Source: a bacterium
Lineage (GTDB): Bacteria > Patescibacteriota > Saccharimonadia > CAILAD01 > BJGX01
Length of the DNA stretch: 34,741 nucleotides
Direction: 5' to 3'
Assembly: GCA_029778565.1 (NCBI GenBank)
Contig: JAKOQC010000102.1
Span: forward strand, 1 to 34,741
In this document: piece by piece, positions 6,612-15,018 of the stretch
Layout of the letters: every line of letters starts with the position of its first letter
How positions within the stretch are numbered: the first letter of the stretch is position 1
Program-made: the position numbers and the translations under genes
Notes under the pieces: model-generated
Told to the model about the DNA's origin: nothing
What the model saw: the letters and a program-made list of their open reading frames with translations, nothing else
Database searches by the model: none

Positions 6612-9515
6612 TTACGCCTTTTGCAAAGAAATTGTTAATGTCATACCCTCAATTGTAACATTCTTTGTAAAAGCATGATTTTGATTATTTTGAACGAATG
6701 ATGTAGCTAATACCTCAGTTTTGAGTAGTTTTTCGAACTCGTTAATTGCTGTTTGTAGCTTTTTGTCTTCGCTCACCAAACTAAGCGTAATGCGATTCTC
6801 TACATCGAGATCTGCCTCTTTTCTCGCCTGTTGTACATTCCGTATTACCTCTCTTACCCATCCCTCATTTTGAAGAGTTTGAGTAATATTTGTGTCCAAT
6901 ACAACATTTAACTTATCGGCTTTTTTTACAACAATGCTTTTGGTGTTCAACTCGTCGGTTATAATCGATGTTAACTCTTTGCTCAGCACATGCGGGCAAT
7001 GTAGTGTTACTTTCGCCAATGGTTGGCGTACTTTAATTCCAGCACTAGCACGTGCTGCTAGACCATCATTAACAACCTGTCTCACAAGAGACATTTGCTC
7101 TAAGATGGTCGTTTCTTGCTTAGGATCTGGGACCGGCCACTGACTGAGATGGACAGAATCTGGTGCTTTTGCAATATCTTCTACTAGGTGTCGGTAGAAA
7201 TAGTCAGCGGCAAATGGAGAATATGGTGCGAGAAGCTGGCAAACCGTTACCAAAGCCCAGTGAAGTGTTCTATAGGCATCAGCCTTATCATTATCGTCTT
7301 CGCTCTTCCAGAAGCGGCGTCGACTACGACGAATGTACCAGTTGGAAAGTTCGTCTACGAGCTCATACACCGGCCAGCTTGCCTTGGCTAAATCGTAATT
7401 CTCGGCTGCAGCAGTACAGTTAGCTACTGTAGTATTCACCAAAGCCACCAACCACTTATCGAGCGGGTTGGTTAGTTTAGTAGGCATATCCAAACTGTGT
7501 GGCTTCCAGCCATCAATTTCTGCATACATCGATAAGAATGACACACTATTACCGAGGGTCATAAAGAGGTTGCGGTTAATATCGCGTAGGGCTGTTCTAT
7601 CAAAACGCATATAGTCGGCATTTACCGCTGGCGCACTCGATAGCAAATAGAACCGCAAACTATCTGCACCTTCTGTCGCAAAAACATCTTCAATTGGTGG
7701 ATAATTCTTAAGGCGTTTTGAGAGTTTTTGTCCGTCAGCAGCCATTATCATGCCATTAACCAATACATTCTTGTAGGCTGGCTTATCAAGTAGAATAGTC
7801 GAGATAACGTGCAATACGTAAAACCATAGCCGGGTTTGATCGAGTCCTTCGCCAATGTAGTCGGCTGGAAAACTTTGCTCAAATTGCTCTGTATTCTCAA
7901 ACGGGAAGTGCTTTTGTGCGTACGGCATAGAACCTGATTCAAACCAACAATCTATTACTTCTTCTACTCGTCGGTAGGTTTTACCGTCTTTTTTAATAAT
8001 GACATTATCTATATACGGACGGTGCAGGTCATCTAAATCTGGTGTGCCCTCTGCAAGCTCCTGAAGCTGTTGAATACTTTCTATAACTATATAGTCGGTT
8101 TCATCGGCCTCATTTACCCAGATAGGTACCGGAGCCCCCCAATAGCGATTACGGCTAATTGCCCAATCGCGCGCGCCTTCAAGCCATTTACCGAACCTAC
8201 CAGTGCTAATATTTTCTGGAGTCCAATGAATATCTTTGGCAGTAGTCAGAAGCTGGTCTTTTATCTTCGAGACAGCAATAAACCAGGTGTCAATAGCGTA
8301 ATACAGAAGCGGGGTGTCACAGCGGTAACAGAAGGGATAGGTATGCTTGAAAGTTTCGGCAGCATATACAGAACCCCGAGAAGTAAGCTCTTCAATAACT
8401 ATCTTATCGGCACCTTTAAAGAATTTTCCTTCAAAGCCTTCAAGACCAATACCCGACTTCACCTTTCCTTCAGTATCAACAGTTTGCAGTACTGGAATAT
8501 CATTGGCTTGACCAAGCGCGAGATCATCTTCACCAAAAGCTGGTGCAACATGCAAAACGCCGGTACCATCTTCTATACTGACAAACTCGGCAGGCCAAAT
8601 TTTGTACAGATTATCACTAAGAGGCATATTACGTAACTTAAACACCGGCTCATAACTTAGACCAATCAAGTCTTTTCCTTTTAGCTTTTCTAGCACCTCA
8701 AATGTATCGGCATTAAGGCTTTCTAGGCGCTTTTCAGCCAGAATTAACACCTCACTCTTACCATTATCATCAGCAAGCTTTACCTTAACATAGTCGGCGT
8801 CTTCTTTAACGGCTAGTGCAGCATTGCCAGGTAAGCTCCATGGTGTTGTTGTCCAGGCAAGCATATATTCTTCACTACCTTCTAGCTTAAATTTCACATA
8901 CAAACTCGGGTCTAATACGTTGTCTTTATATCCCTCATTTACTTCAAAATTACTCAATGGTGTGGCACAGCGCGGACAATATGGCATACTCTTATAGCCT
9001 TTATAGATCAGGTCTTTTTTGTATATCTGAGCAAATACCCACCAGACCGATTCGGTAAAACTGGTATCAATCGTAGCATAGGCATGCTCTTTGTCTGTCC
9101 AGCGACCTATTCGTTCAAAAAACTCTTCCCAGTCTTTTTTATAGGTAAAAACCGATTCCTTACAAGCTGCATTGAATTTATCTATGCCATATTCAACAAT
9201 CTGTTTTTTGCCTGAGATTTCGAGCTTTTTTTCTATCTCAAACTCTACTGGCAGGCCATGACAATCCCAGCCATTACGACGTTCTACGTATCGCCCGCGC
9301 ATGGTTTGAAACCGTCCTATAGAGTCTTTAATGCTGGTTACCAAACTATGTCCAAAATGTGGCAAACCATTGGCAAATGGCGGCCCATCGTAAAAACTAA
9401 AGGGTTCGCCTTGCTTTGTTTGCTCGAGAGAACGCTGAAAAATATCATTTTCTCTCCAGAATGTAAGCATTTCTTCTTCAACTTGCTTGGCATTGTACGG
9501 GGTAAGTTTTTTCAC
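6612..9515 (-). CDS. ileS: Isoleucyl-tRNA synthetase
   Basis: Class I synthetase charging tRNA-Ile in the cytoplasm. Signatures: the HIGH-type motif PHFGHS after YDGPPFANGLPHFG, the CP1 editing domain with WTTTPWSLPGN, the KMSKS-type motif as KLSKRLKNYPP, and WFESGSMPYAQ. Zinc-ribbon-like cysteines occur in YCPRCATPL and YRCDTPLL. I place the start at GTG 9515 (967 aa): AAGGAG lies 6 nt upstream (9522-9527). The longer reading from 9572 would translate back through the T-box terminator. Expression is governed by the T-box leader at 9537-9780, and rodA, the thermonuclease and an unknown gene follow in the same operon. Confidence 0.97.
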   Translation of the reverse strand: MKKLTPYNAKQVEEEMLTFWRENDIFQRSLEQTKQGEPFSFYDGPPFANGLPHFGHSLVTSIKDSIGRFQTMRGRYVERRNGWDCHGLPVEFEIEKKLEISGKKQIVEYGIDKFNAACKESVFTYKKDWEEFFERIGRWTDKEHAYATIDTSFTESVWWVFAQIYKKDLIYKGYKSMPYCPRCATPLSNFEVNEGYKDNVLDPSLYVKFKLEGSEEYMLAWTTTPWSLPGNAALAVKEDADYVKVKLADDNGKSEVLILAEKRLESLNADTFEVLEKLKGKDLIGLSYEPVFKLRNMPLSDNLYKIWPAEFVSIEDGTGVLHVAPAFGEDDLALGQANDIPVLQTVDTEGKVKSGIGLEGFEGKFFKGADKIVIEELTSRGSVYAAETFKHTYPFCYRCDTPLLYYAIDTWFIAVSKIKDQLLTTAKDIHWTPENISTGRFGKWLEGARDWAISRNRYWGAPVPIWVNEADETDYIVIESIQQLQELAEGTPDLDDLHRPYIDNVIIKKDGKTYRRVEEVIDCWFESGSMPYAQKHFPFENTEQFEQSFPADYIGEGLDQTRLWFYVLHVISTILLDKPAYKNVLVNGMIMAADGQKLSKRLKNYPPIEDVFATEGADSLRFYLLSSAPAVNADYMRFDRTALRDINRNLFMTLGNSVSFLSMYAEIDGWKPHSLDMPTKLTNPLDKWLVALVNTTVANCTAAAENYDLAKASWPVYELVDELSNWYIRRSRRRFWKSEDDNDKADAYRTLHWALVTVCQLLAPYSPFAADYFYRHLVEDIAKAPDSVHLSQWPVPDPKQETTILEQMSLVRQVVNDGLAARASAGIKVRQPLAKVTLHCPHVLSKELTSIITDELNTKSIVVKKADKLNVVLDTNITQTLQNEGWVREVIRNVQQARKEADLDVENRITLSLVSEDKKLQTAINEFEKLLKTEVLATSFVQNNQNHAFTKNVTIEGMTLTISLQKA

Positions 9516-9536
9516 ACATTTCTCCTTATAAATAAC

Positions 9537-9780
9537 AAAAAACACCGCTAAATATTTTTGCCAGTGAGGCAAAAAGCGGTGTCAGGGCTCGGCGGTGTCT
9601 CCGAACGGTACCACCTGACTTTCTCTCTTGTTTTATCATAGAGAAAAACTTCATTATCTGTCCTTACGAGACAATTACGTCGGGGTCTACTTACTCTTAG
9701 CTTCAAGAGGTTCTTCCCGCTGCTTCGTGGGTGATAACCACTCATCTGCTTCATTATCGAGCAGAACGCATGTATCTAGT
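9537..9780 (-). ncRNA. T-box riboswitch (tRNA-Ile sensing) of ileS
   Basis: Leader RNA that binds uncharged tRNA-Ile and controls transcription of ileS. The conserved T-box AGGTGGTACCG lies at 9606-9616 (its UGGU would pair with the tRNA acceptor end). A stem III-like hairpin (TTTCTCT/AGAGAAA) lies just 5' of it. A mutually exclusive terminator, ACACCGCT (9575-9582) with AGCGGTGT (9542-9549) and an inner TTTTTGCC/GGCAAAAA stem, ends in six T (9537-9542). Near the 5' end a GTGG/CCAC hairpin (about 9727-9741) carries ATC at 9733-9735, the best candidate isoleucine specifier. Stem I looks short, like the ultrashort type known from actinobacterial ileS leaders, but here coupled to a terminator. 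Confidence 0.9.
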
Positions 9781-9783
9781 GCC

Positions 9784-9812
9784 AGTATACAATAGCTGGC
9801 AGCTTCAAGCAA
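9784..9812 (-). promoter_or_regulatory. Promoter of the T-box/ileS operon
   Basis: -35 TTGCTT (9807-9812), 17-bp spacer, -10 TATACT (9784-9789). It predicts transcription starting near 9777, just before the T-box leader. Confidence 0.7.
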
Positions 9813-9816
9813 GTAT

Positions 9817-10077
9817 TTAGATACGTCCTAAAGCCATTCCCACTTGGCTAGCTTGGGGTAAACTATGTTGCCAGATATGCACTGGTGCACCATCGGCGCG
9901 AGTAACAACAACTGCAGGAGTATCAACAATATCAAGGGCTTCGGCGCTTGCAGCAGCCTCACTCTCTTCAACATCAAAAAGCGAATATTCCATACCAGAC
10001 TCAGTTAGTTGGTCGAGTAGGAGTTGAAGTTCTTCGGTAATACCGACACTGGCTTTAAAAAAGACTTTAATTTGCAT
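9817..10077 (-). CDS. Glutaredoxin/NrdH-like thioredoxin-fold protein without cysteines
   Basis: An 86-aa protein whose strand-helix-strand order (IKVFFKAS, then a helix, then YSLFDVEE, DTPAVVVTRADG) matches a glutaredoxin or NrdH fold, including the TP dipeptide at the cis-proline position (about residue 53). The position of the family CxxC is occupied by ASVGI and the protein has no cysteine at all, so it cannot be a dithiol reductant. It follows nrdR on the same strand, which makes an NrdH-derived or regulatory role conceivable. ATG at 10077 with AGGA just upstream. Fold assignment is moderate; function unknown. Confidence 0.65.
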   Translation of the reverse strand: MQIKVFFKASVGITEELQLLLDQLTESGMEYSLFDVEESEAAASAEALDIVDTPAVVVTRADGAPVHIWQHSLPQASQVGMALGRI

Positions 10078-10183
10078 ACATCCTATTGTGGGCTATTTAG
10101 TATCTAAGCGCAAACAATTTACTAATAATATGCTTTTTTTATAGTATTTTATGCAGTTTTTGCGTAATTATTTTGTACATATG

Positions 10184-10651
10184 CTATTTTTGCGGCTTTT
10201 GGCGTTTTTTGAGCTGGTGGAACTCTTTTTCGAAACTCGCTAAATCTGTAAAGCTTCGATATACACTGGCAAAACGCACATAAGCCACATCGTCAATGGC
10301 TATGAGCTCTCTCATTACCATTTCACCCAGTTCTTCACTGGTAATTTCTTGTTTGTTGCCAGATAGAATGGTCTGTTCAAGTCGAGCCAGCATTTGTTCG
10401 ACAGTTTCGGCAGAAACAGGTCGTTTTTCTACCGCCCTATAAATACCGCGCGCCAATTTTGCCCTATCGTAACTCTCACGCTCGCCATTTTTTTTAATTA
10501 CCATTAAATGCGGAATTTCTATTCTCTCATAGGTAGTAAAACGTGCCCCACACTGCGCACATTCGCGTCTGCGTCGAATCGAAACATCATCGCTGCCATC
10601 GCGCGACTCTAATACCCGGATATCGGTATGGTTACAAACCGGGCACTTCAT
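10184..10651 (-). CDS. nrdR: Transcriptional repressor NrdR
   Basis: Nucleotide-sensing repressor of ribonucleotide reductase genes. An N-terminal zinc ribbon with C3, C6, C31 and C34 and the RRRREC segment is followed by an ATP-cone domain (about residues 49-138: VIKKNGERESYDRAKLARGI, with EELGEMVMRELIAID). The 155-aa length is typical. It sits 15 nt after ftsZ, so it probably reads from the ftsZ transcript. No ribonucleotide reductase gene is in the window. Confidence 0.96.
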   Translation of the reverse strand: MKCPVCNHTDIRVLESRDGSDDVSIRRRRECAQCGARFTTYERIEIPHLMVIKKNGERESYDRAKLARGIYRAVEKRPVSAETVEQMLARLEQTILSGNKQEITSEELGEMVMRELIAIDDVAYVRFASVYRSFTDLASFEKEFHQLKKRQKPQK

Positions 10652-10666
10652 TTATTTAGTACCTAA

Positions 10667-12109
10667 CTATAATTTTCGTTTAATAAATGATGGGATATCA
10701 TCATCGTTACCTTGTCCACTCACTTTTTTGTTGTGGCGCAAAAAAGCAGGCTTGTCCAAATTGTCTTCATCTTCTTCAGAAAAACTTGGTTCAACAGTTT
10801 CAACAATTGGTTCACTTTTATCTAGCTTTGGTTGCTCACTTTCAGTAGAAAGCATAGTTTCGTCAAGCTCGAAACCGATTATCTCTTCATCTACTGGTGG
10901 TTCATTTGGTTCGCTCTCGACTGGTTCAGCTTGGATCATCGGCACTGTATCAGTATCTTCAATGGGCTGTGGTTTTTCTCTGCGCAAGAAGGGAACACGC
11001 AAGTTGCGTTCTTGGTGTTGGTTTTCGTATTCATCAACCTGAGTAACTTCTTCGCGAGCTGGAGTGTTGCTAGTACTAAAAGAGCTCGATGCACTAGTTG
11101 CGGCTGGGACTTCTTCGCGATTGTTTGCAGTAAAGCCCAGCATAGAACCAAAACGATCACTTTCAAAACCGGTTGCCACAAGAGTAACCCGTACTTCTCC
11201 AGTTATATTTTCATCAATTACAGTACCAAAGATAATGTTGGCTTCTGGATCGACAGCATCGTGCACCAACTTAGCGGCTTCTTCAATCTCGTGCATACCC
11301 ATATCACGCCCACCAGTAAAGTTAATAAGTACACCTTTAGCACCAGTAATTGATACTTCTAATAGTGGTGAATCCATAGCTTGTTTAACCGCATCGATAG
11401 CGCGGGTATCACCAGCTCCTTGACCAATACCCATCAAGGCCGAGCCAGCATCTGACATAATCGATTTTACGTCGGCAAAATCAAGATTTACCAATCCATT
11501 TACGGTAATAAGATCGGCAATACCCTGCACACCCTGTTTCAGTACATCATCTACGGCACCAAAAGCATCAAGTAATGAAGTTTTGCGATCAATTATCTGT
11601 AAAATTCTATCATTCGGAATAACAATAAGGGTATCTACCTTGTCGCGGAGTTCTTCAATGCCTTGTTCAGATATTTTACGTCGTCGATCACCTTCAAAAG
11701 TGAACGGTTTTGTTACTATACCAACAGTTAGGGCACCAATTTCTTTGGCAATACGGGCCACAACAGGTGCAGCTCCTGTACCTGTACCACCACCAGTACC
11801 GACTGTGATAAAGACCATTTCTGAGTTTTTGAGTGCTTCATAAATATCGGCTTCAGATTCTTCAGCTGCCTGACGACCAATATCTGGATTAGCACCAGCA
11901 CCAAGACCTTTGGTGGCTTCTTTGCCAATATGGACTTTTTTATTCGCCTGTGAGTAATGAAGCGCTTGAGCATCAGTATTAATAGAGACAAAATCAATAC
12001 CGCGTAGTTTCGATTGAACCATGCGATTTAGAGCGTTGCCACCACCCCCGCCAATACCAACAACTTTAATGCGGGCAAATGTTTCTATTTCTGGCAAAAT
12101 TTCTGCCAT
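10667..12109 (-). CDS. ftsZ: Cell division protein FtsZ
   Basis: Tubulin-like GTPase forming the division ring. GIGGGGGNA near residues 18-26, the tubulin signature [11 protein letters not shown] at 105-115, and the T7-loop region [11 protein letters not shown] are intact. A long acidic linker (about residues 320-465) leads to the conserved C-terminal peptide [10 protein letters not shown] that binds FtsA. I take ATG 12109 (480 aa) because GGAG lies 8 nt upstream. The reading frame runs open upstream to 12226, but that stretch belongs to the leader and contains a terminator-like hairpin. It is followed closely by nrdR and preceded by ftsA, which has its own terminator. Confidence 0.97.
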   Translation of the reverse strand: MAEILPEIETFARIKVVGIGGGGGNALNRMVQSKLRGIDFVSINTDAQALHYSQANKKVHIGKEATKGLGAGANPDIGRQAAEESEADIYEALKNSEMVFITVGTGGGTGTGAAPVVARIAKEIGALTVGIVTKPFTFEGDRRRKISEQGIEELRDKVDTLIVIPNDRILQIIDRKTSLLDAFGAVDDVLKQGVQGIADLITVNGLVNLDFADVKSIMSDAGSALMGIGQGAGDTRAIDAVKQAMDSPLLEVSITGAKGVLINFTGGRDMGMHEIEEAAKLVHDAVDPEANIIFGTVIDENITGEVRVTLVATGFESDRFGSMLGFTANNREEVPAATSASSSFSTSNTPAREEVTQVDEYENQHQERNLRVPFLRREKPQPIEDTDTVPMIQAEPVESEPNEPPVDEEIIGFELDETMLSTESEQPKLDKSEPIVETVEPSFSEEDEDNLDKPAFLRHNKKVSGQGNDDDIPSFIKRKL

Positions 12110-12155
12110 AGAACGTTCTCCTTTTCTCTCATACAAATTTGTAATAATTTCTTCT

Positions 12156-12182
12156 AAAAAGGCAGGCCAGAGATGGCCTGCC
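12156..12182 (-). terminator. Attenuator-like hairpin in the ftsZ leader
   Basis: On the minus strand GGCAGGCC (12175-12182) and GGCCTGCC (12161-12168) form a perfect 8-bp GC-rich stem with a 6-nt loop, followed by five T (12156-12160). It lies inside the ftsZ 5' leader, 46 nt before the ATG and about 50 nt after the predicted transcription start, so it would end transcription early unless read through. Confidence 0.7.
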
Positions 12183-12237
12183 AGAACAGGATAAAATCCT
12201 TGCCACACACTCTTGTTACGCTTCAAGAGATAATATT

Positions 12238-12266
12238 AGTATAGCGCTTTGCTTAACTTAATACAA
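12238..12266 (-). promoter_or_regulatory. Promoter of ftsZ
   Basis: -35 TTGTAT (12261-12266), 17-bp spacer, -10 TATACT (12238-12243). Predicted start near 12231 gives a leader of about 122 nt carrying the hairpin at 12156-12182. Confidence 0.65.
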
Positions 12267-12349
12267 CATTTTTATTCAACTTTTTTTAAAAAACCTTATG
12301 ATTAAATAATGTGTTCAATAGGCATTTATTTTTTGTTCGGTTGCCACAC

Positions 12350-12373
12350 AAAAAGACACCTTTTTTGGCGTCT
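12350..12373 (-). terminator. Intrinsic terminator of ftsA
   Basis: AGACGCC (12367-12373) pairs with GGTGTCT (12354-12360), one G-T wobble, loop of six A, then a T-rich run from 12354 downwards. It begins about 27 nt after the ftsA stop and separates ftsA from ftsZ. Confidence 0.7.
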
Positions 12374-12399
12374 CGACTAGTCTTTGATTTTACTATGCT

Positions 12400-13644
12400 T
12401 TACGGCAAAAGCCCTTTTATAATTGAAATTGCTTTGGCAGAAACATTACGAAGAACATTATTATGACCAATTCGTTTGGTATTTTTGGGCTGCTGCATAT
12501 CCTCTAACATTAAACCAATAGCTGCAGCATAGGTGGGGTCAGAAATATGCTCGGCAACACCACTAATATGTGAGACTTTCGCCACTTGAGCGGGTGCTTT
12601 AAACACTTCGGTAGCATAACGACCGAGTTCGGCCATATTCGCTCCACCACCGGTTAAAATAATGCCATTGGCTAATACTTTGGTGTCTTTTACTACTTTT
12701 ACAATTTCGTCCTTAGCAAGGGTGAGAATTTCTTCCAAACGAGAATGCACAATTGTATCAATGTCATATTGATACACATTACCCGCAGCACCATAATCTT
12801 CTAGATTTATTTTTTTGTTTGTCTTACCCATTGGTCGACCGGCAATGGCATGATCGAGCTTAATTTTTTCGGCCACTTCTGGGGTAGTGCGCAAGCCATA
12901 CACTAAGTCTTTGGTAATATTATTACTGCCTATCGGCAAAATAGAGGTATAGCTAATCATGCCATCTTGATAAATTGCGATACCAGTAGTTTCAGAGCCA
13001 ATATGTACTACGGCTACGCCCGCTTCTTTTTCACTAAGTTTTAAGATAGCCTTGGCGGCGGCAAGTGGCGTGGGTAGTTGAGAATTAATGGCAATACCCG
13101 ATCGAAATACCGAGTTGTGGAGGTTTTTCATAGCCGGAATAGAAACGGTAAGAATATGCGTATCAACTTCTAGCTTAATACCATTCATACCTACCGGATC
13201 GACTACATTGGTTTGGTCGTCAACTGAGTATGAGCGCGGAATAACACTTAAAAGTTGTCGGTTAGCATTCAGCGTAATGGCACTGGCAGCTTCTTCGGCA
13301 CGGGCAAGGTCTTCAAGAGCAATTTCATGATCAGCACGGGCCACTGCTACCACGCCCTTAGAGTTCATACATTGCACCTGAACACCATCAACATTAATGG
13401 TTGCCCGCTCGATAGCTACCCCACTCATTCGCTCGGCTTCTTCTAAAGCAGCGGTAATAGCGCTTACCGTTTCTTCGACGTCATTTACCACACCACGTCG
13501 CACGCCACTAAGCGGCGCTACACCGAGACCAATAATACTTGGGGTGGCCGATTCGGCCTGAGCTAAACCAACAACGCAAACAACTTTGCTACTACCAATA
13601 TCTAGACCAACATAGGTGGCTTCGTGTTTTTGCTTTGTGCTCAT
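12400..13644 (-). CDS. ftsA: Cell division protein FtsA
   Basis: Actin-like ATPase that tethers FtsZ to the membrane. The phosphate-1 motif YVGLDIGSSKVVCVVG near residues 11-26, the SHS2 subdomain, the phosphate-2 region VVHIGSETTGIAIY and the adenosine motif ILTGGGANMAELG are present. The C-terminus (SAKAISIIKGLLP) fits a short amphipathic membrane-targeting helix. ATG 13644 (414 aa) is chosen over upstream TTG 13653 because the latter falls at the edge of the -10 box. A TTGCAA-18-TATAAT promoter ends 8 nt before the start, with no Shine-Dalgarno, so the mRNA is probably leaderless. Confidence 0.95.
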   Translation of the reverse strand: MSTKQKHEATYVGLDIGSSKVVCVVGLAQAESATPSIIGLGVAPLSGVRRGVVNDVEETVSAITAALEEAERMSGVAIERATINVDGVQVQCMNSKGVVAVARADHEIALEDLARAEEAASAITLNANRQLLSVIPRSYSVDDQTNVVDPVGMNGIKLEVDTHILTVSIPAMKNLHNSVFRSGIAINSQLPTPLAAAKAILKLSEKEAGVAVVHIGSETTGIAIYQDGMISYTSILPIGSNNITKDLVYGLRTTPEVAEKIKLDHAIAGRPMGKTNKKINLEDYGAAGNVYQYDIDTIVHSRLEEILTLAKDEIVKVVKDTKVLANGIILTGGGANMAELGRYATEVFKAPAQVAKVSHISGVAEHISDPTYAAAIGLMLEDMQQPKNTKRIGHNNVLRNVSAKAISIIKGLLP

Positions 13645-13652
13645 ATGTAACA

Positions 13653-13682
13653 ATTATACCGGTTTTAAGCTTATGATTGCAA
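13653..13682 (-). promoter_or_regulatory. Promoter of ftsA, leaderless type
   Basis: -35 TTGCAA (13677-13682), 18-bp spacer, -10 TATAAT (13653-13658), only 8 nt from the ATG at 13644. It lies just after the map stop. Confidence 0.7.
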
Positions 13683-13695
13683 ACGAGCTTCCACC

Positions 13696-14448
13696 CTATG
13701 GCAAGGTTAAAATTTCGGCTCCGTCTTCTGTAATAAGAATAGTGTGCTCGAATTGGGCAGACAAACTACCGTCTTCGGTAACGTAGGTCCAGCTATCATC
13801 GGCCAGATGAGTCTCGTGCGTAGAAAGTGAAGCAATTGGCTCAAGAGCAATCGTCATACCGGCTTTGAGTGCCTGGCCGGTACCTTTGGTACCAAAGTTG
13901 GCAATAAATGGATCTTCGTGCACAGTATGGCCAACTCCATGACCACCTAATACATCAATAACTTTTAGCCCACCCTCTTCTAGGGTGGCTTCTATCTGCG
14001 CACCAATACTGCCGACACGTACACCATCTTTTAGGATACCAATAGCATCAGTGAGCGCTTTCTGTGTAAAAGTCAGCAATTTTTGCGCCGCCGGGCTCAC
14101 TTTACCAACCGGCACAGTAACTGCAGAATCGGTAATCATGCCATTAAATTCAACACCAAAATCCAGACCCACTAAATCCCCGTCTTGCACTACTTTTTCT
14201 CCAGGAATACCATGTACTATCTCATTATTAATAGATATACAAATACTTGCCGGAAACCCGTTATAGCCCAAAAAAGCAGCCTTGGCTTTACGTTTTTTCA
14301 ACTCTTCAGCGGCTAGGCCGTCTAACTGCGCAGTTGTTACTCCTGGCTGCGTGGCATCGGCCACAATTTGCAAAATTTCGGCCAAAATTCGACCGCTCTG
14401 GCGCATATTTTCAATTTCTTCTGGTGTTTTAATTTGGGTTTTCATCAT
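13696..14448 (-). CDS. map: Methionine aminopeptidase, type I
   Basis: Removes the initiator methionine from nascent proteins, acting after peptide deformylase (def, elsewhere in this window). 250 aa. The five metal ligands are visible: two Asp in GLDFGVEFNGMITDSAV, His in GHGVGHTVHEDP, Glu in ALEPIAS and Glu in AQFEHTILIT. The substrate-pocket His appears as EIVHGIP. The start ATG overlaps the adk stop (ATGATGA), giving translational coupling. The adk-map order is the conserved one found in many bacterial ribosomal-protein operons, though here it is next to ftsA. Confidence 0.96.
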   Translation of the reverse strand: MMKTQIKTPEEIENMRQSGRILAEILQIVADATQPGVTTAQLDGLAAEELKKRKAKAAFLGYNGFPASICISINNEIVHGIPGEKVVQDGDLVGLDFGVEFNGMITDSAVTVPVGKVSPAAQKLLTFTQKALTDAIGILKDGVRVGSIGAQIEATLEEGGLKVIDVLGGHGVGHTVHEDPFIANFGTKGTGQALKAGMTIALEPIASLSTHETHLADDSWTYVTEDGSLSAQFEHTILITEDGAEILTLP

Positions 14449-15017
14449 CGTAGCGGTAAGGCTAATTTACTATTCAGAGCGGTTTCTAGCTGTTTAAAGA
14501 TCTCCTCTGGTGATTTGCTAGCGTCTATCTCGATAAAAGCATCAGGGTTGGCGTGACGAAAATGTTCTACTACTGGCTCACTATATTCTTTAAACTCTTT
14601 CAGCCGCTCGATCACTACATCTGGCGCATCATCTTCTCTAGCTCGCAGTTTTAATCGTAATTTTACCTCAGTATCAGAAACTGCAAAATATACGACCGCT
14701 ACCAGCTCAGCGCTAGCGTCTTTAAGGTAATGCACTAGCGCGCTAGCCTGCTCTCTCTGTCGCGGGTATCCATCGCTTACAAAGATAGCATCGGGGCTCA
14801 ACGTATGTATTTGCTCTATTAAGAGCGTATCGACAATACTATCTTCTACCAATTCACCGCGCGCAAGCGTTTCTGCAACACTCGAGTCTGTCTTGGCTCG
14901 TTCGCGCACCAAATCACCCAGACGAATAATGTCTACTTGATATTTTTGAGTCAGTAAATCAGCTTGAGTATCTTTCCCCGAGCCAGTCTTACCAAGAAAA
15001 ACAATACACTGTCTCAA
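14445..15017 (-). CDS. adk: Adenylate kinase-like nucleoside monophosphate kinase
   Basis: Interconverts AMP/ATP and ADP. 190 aa, the short type without a long zinc LID. P-loop GKTGSGKDT at residues 9-17, the NMP-binding segment IRLGDLVRE, the DGYPRQREQ motif (DGFPRxxxQ type) and the LID-flanking RLKLRAREDDAPDVVIERL. The P-loop differs from the usual GxPGxGKGT by having Thr for Pro and Asp for the Gly after Lys. The position immediately before map supports adk; another NMP kinase remains possible. It starts just after dgkA and its stop overlaps the map start. Confidence 0.87.
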   Translation of the reverse strand: MRQCIVFLGKTGSGKDTQADLLTQKYQVDIIRLGDLVRERAKTDSSVAETLARGELVEDSIVDTLLIEQIHTLSPDAIFVSDGYPRQREQASALVHYLKDASAELVAVVYFAVSDTEVKLRLKLRAREDDAPDVVIERLKEFKEYSEPVVEHFRHANPDAFIEIDASKSPEEIFKQLETALNSKLALPLR

Positions 15018-15018
15018 T

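Noticed and set aside
8070-8636. 188-aa plus-strand ORF inside ileS
   Set aside because: Antisense shadow of a strongly conserved coding region, no ribosome site.
9516-9572. N-terminal extension of ileS to 9572
   Set aside because: It would be encoded by the T-box terminator stem and its U-run; GTG 9515 has an ideal AAGGAG and gives the normal N-terminus.
9548-9754. 68-aa ORF over the ileS leader
   Set aside because: It coincides with T-box RNA structure and has no ribosome site or family resemblance.
10728-11353. 104-aa and 173-aa plus-strand ORFs inside ftsZ
   Set aside because: They are the complement of the acidic FtsZ linker, which yields serine-rich reverse frames.
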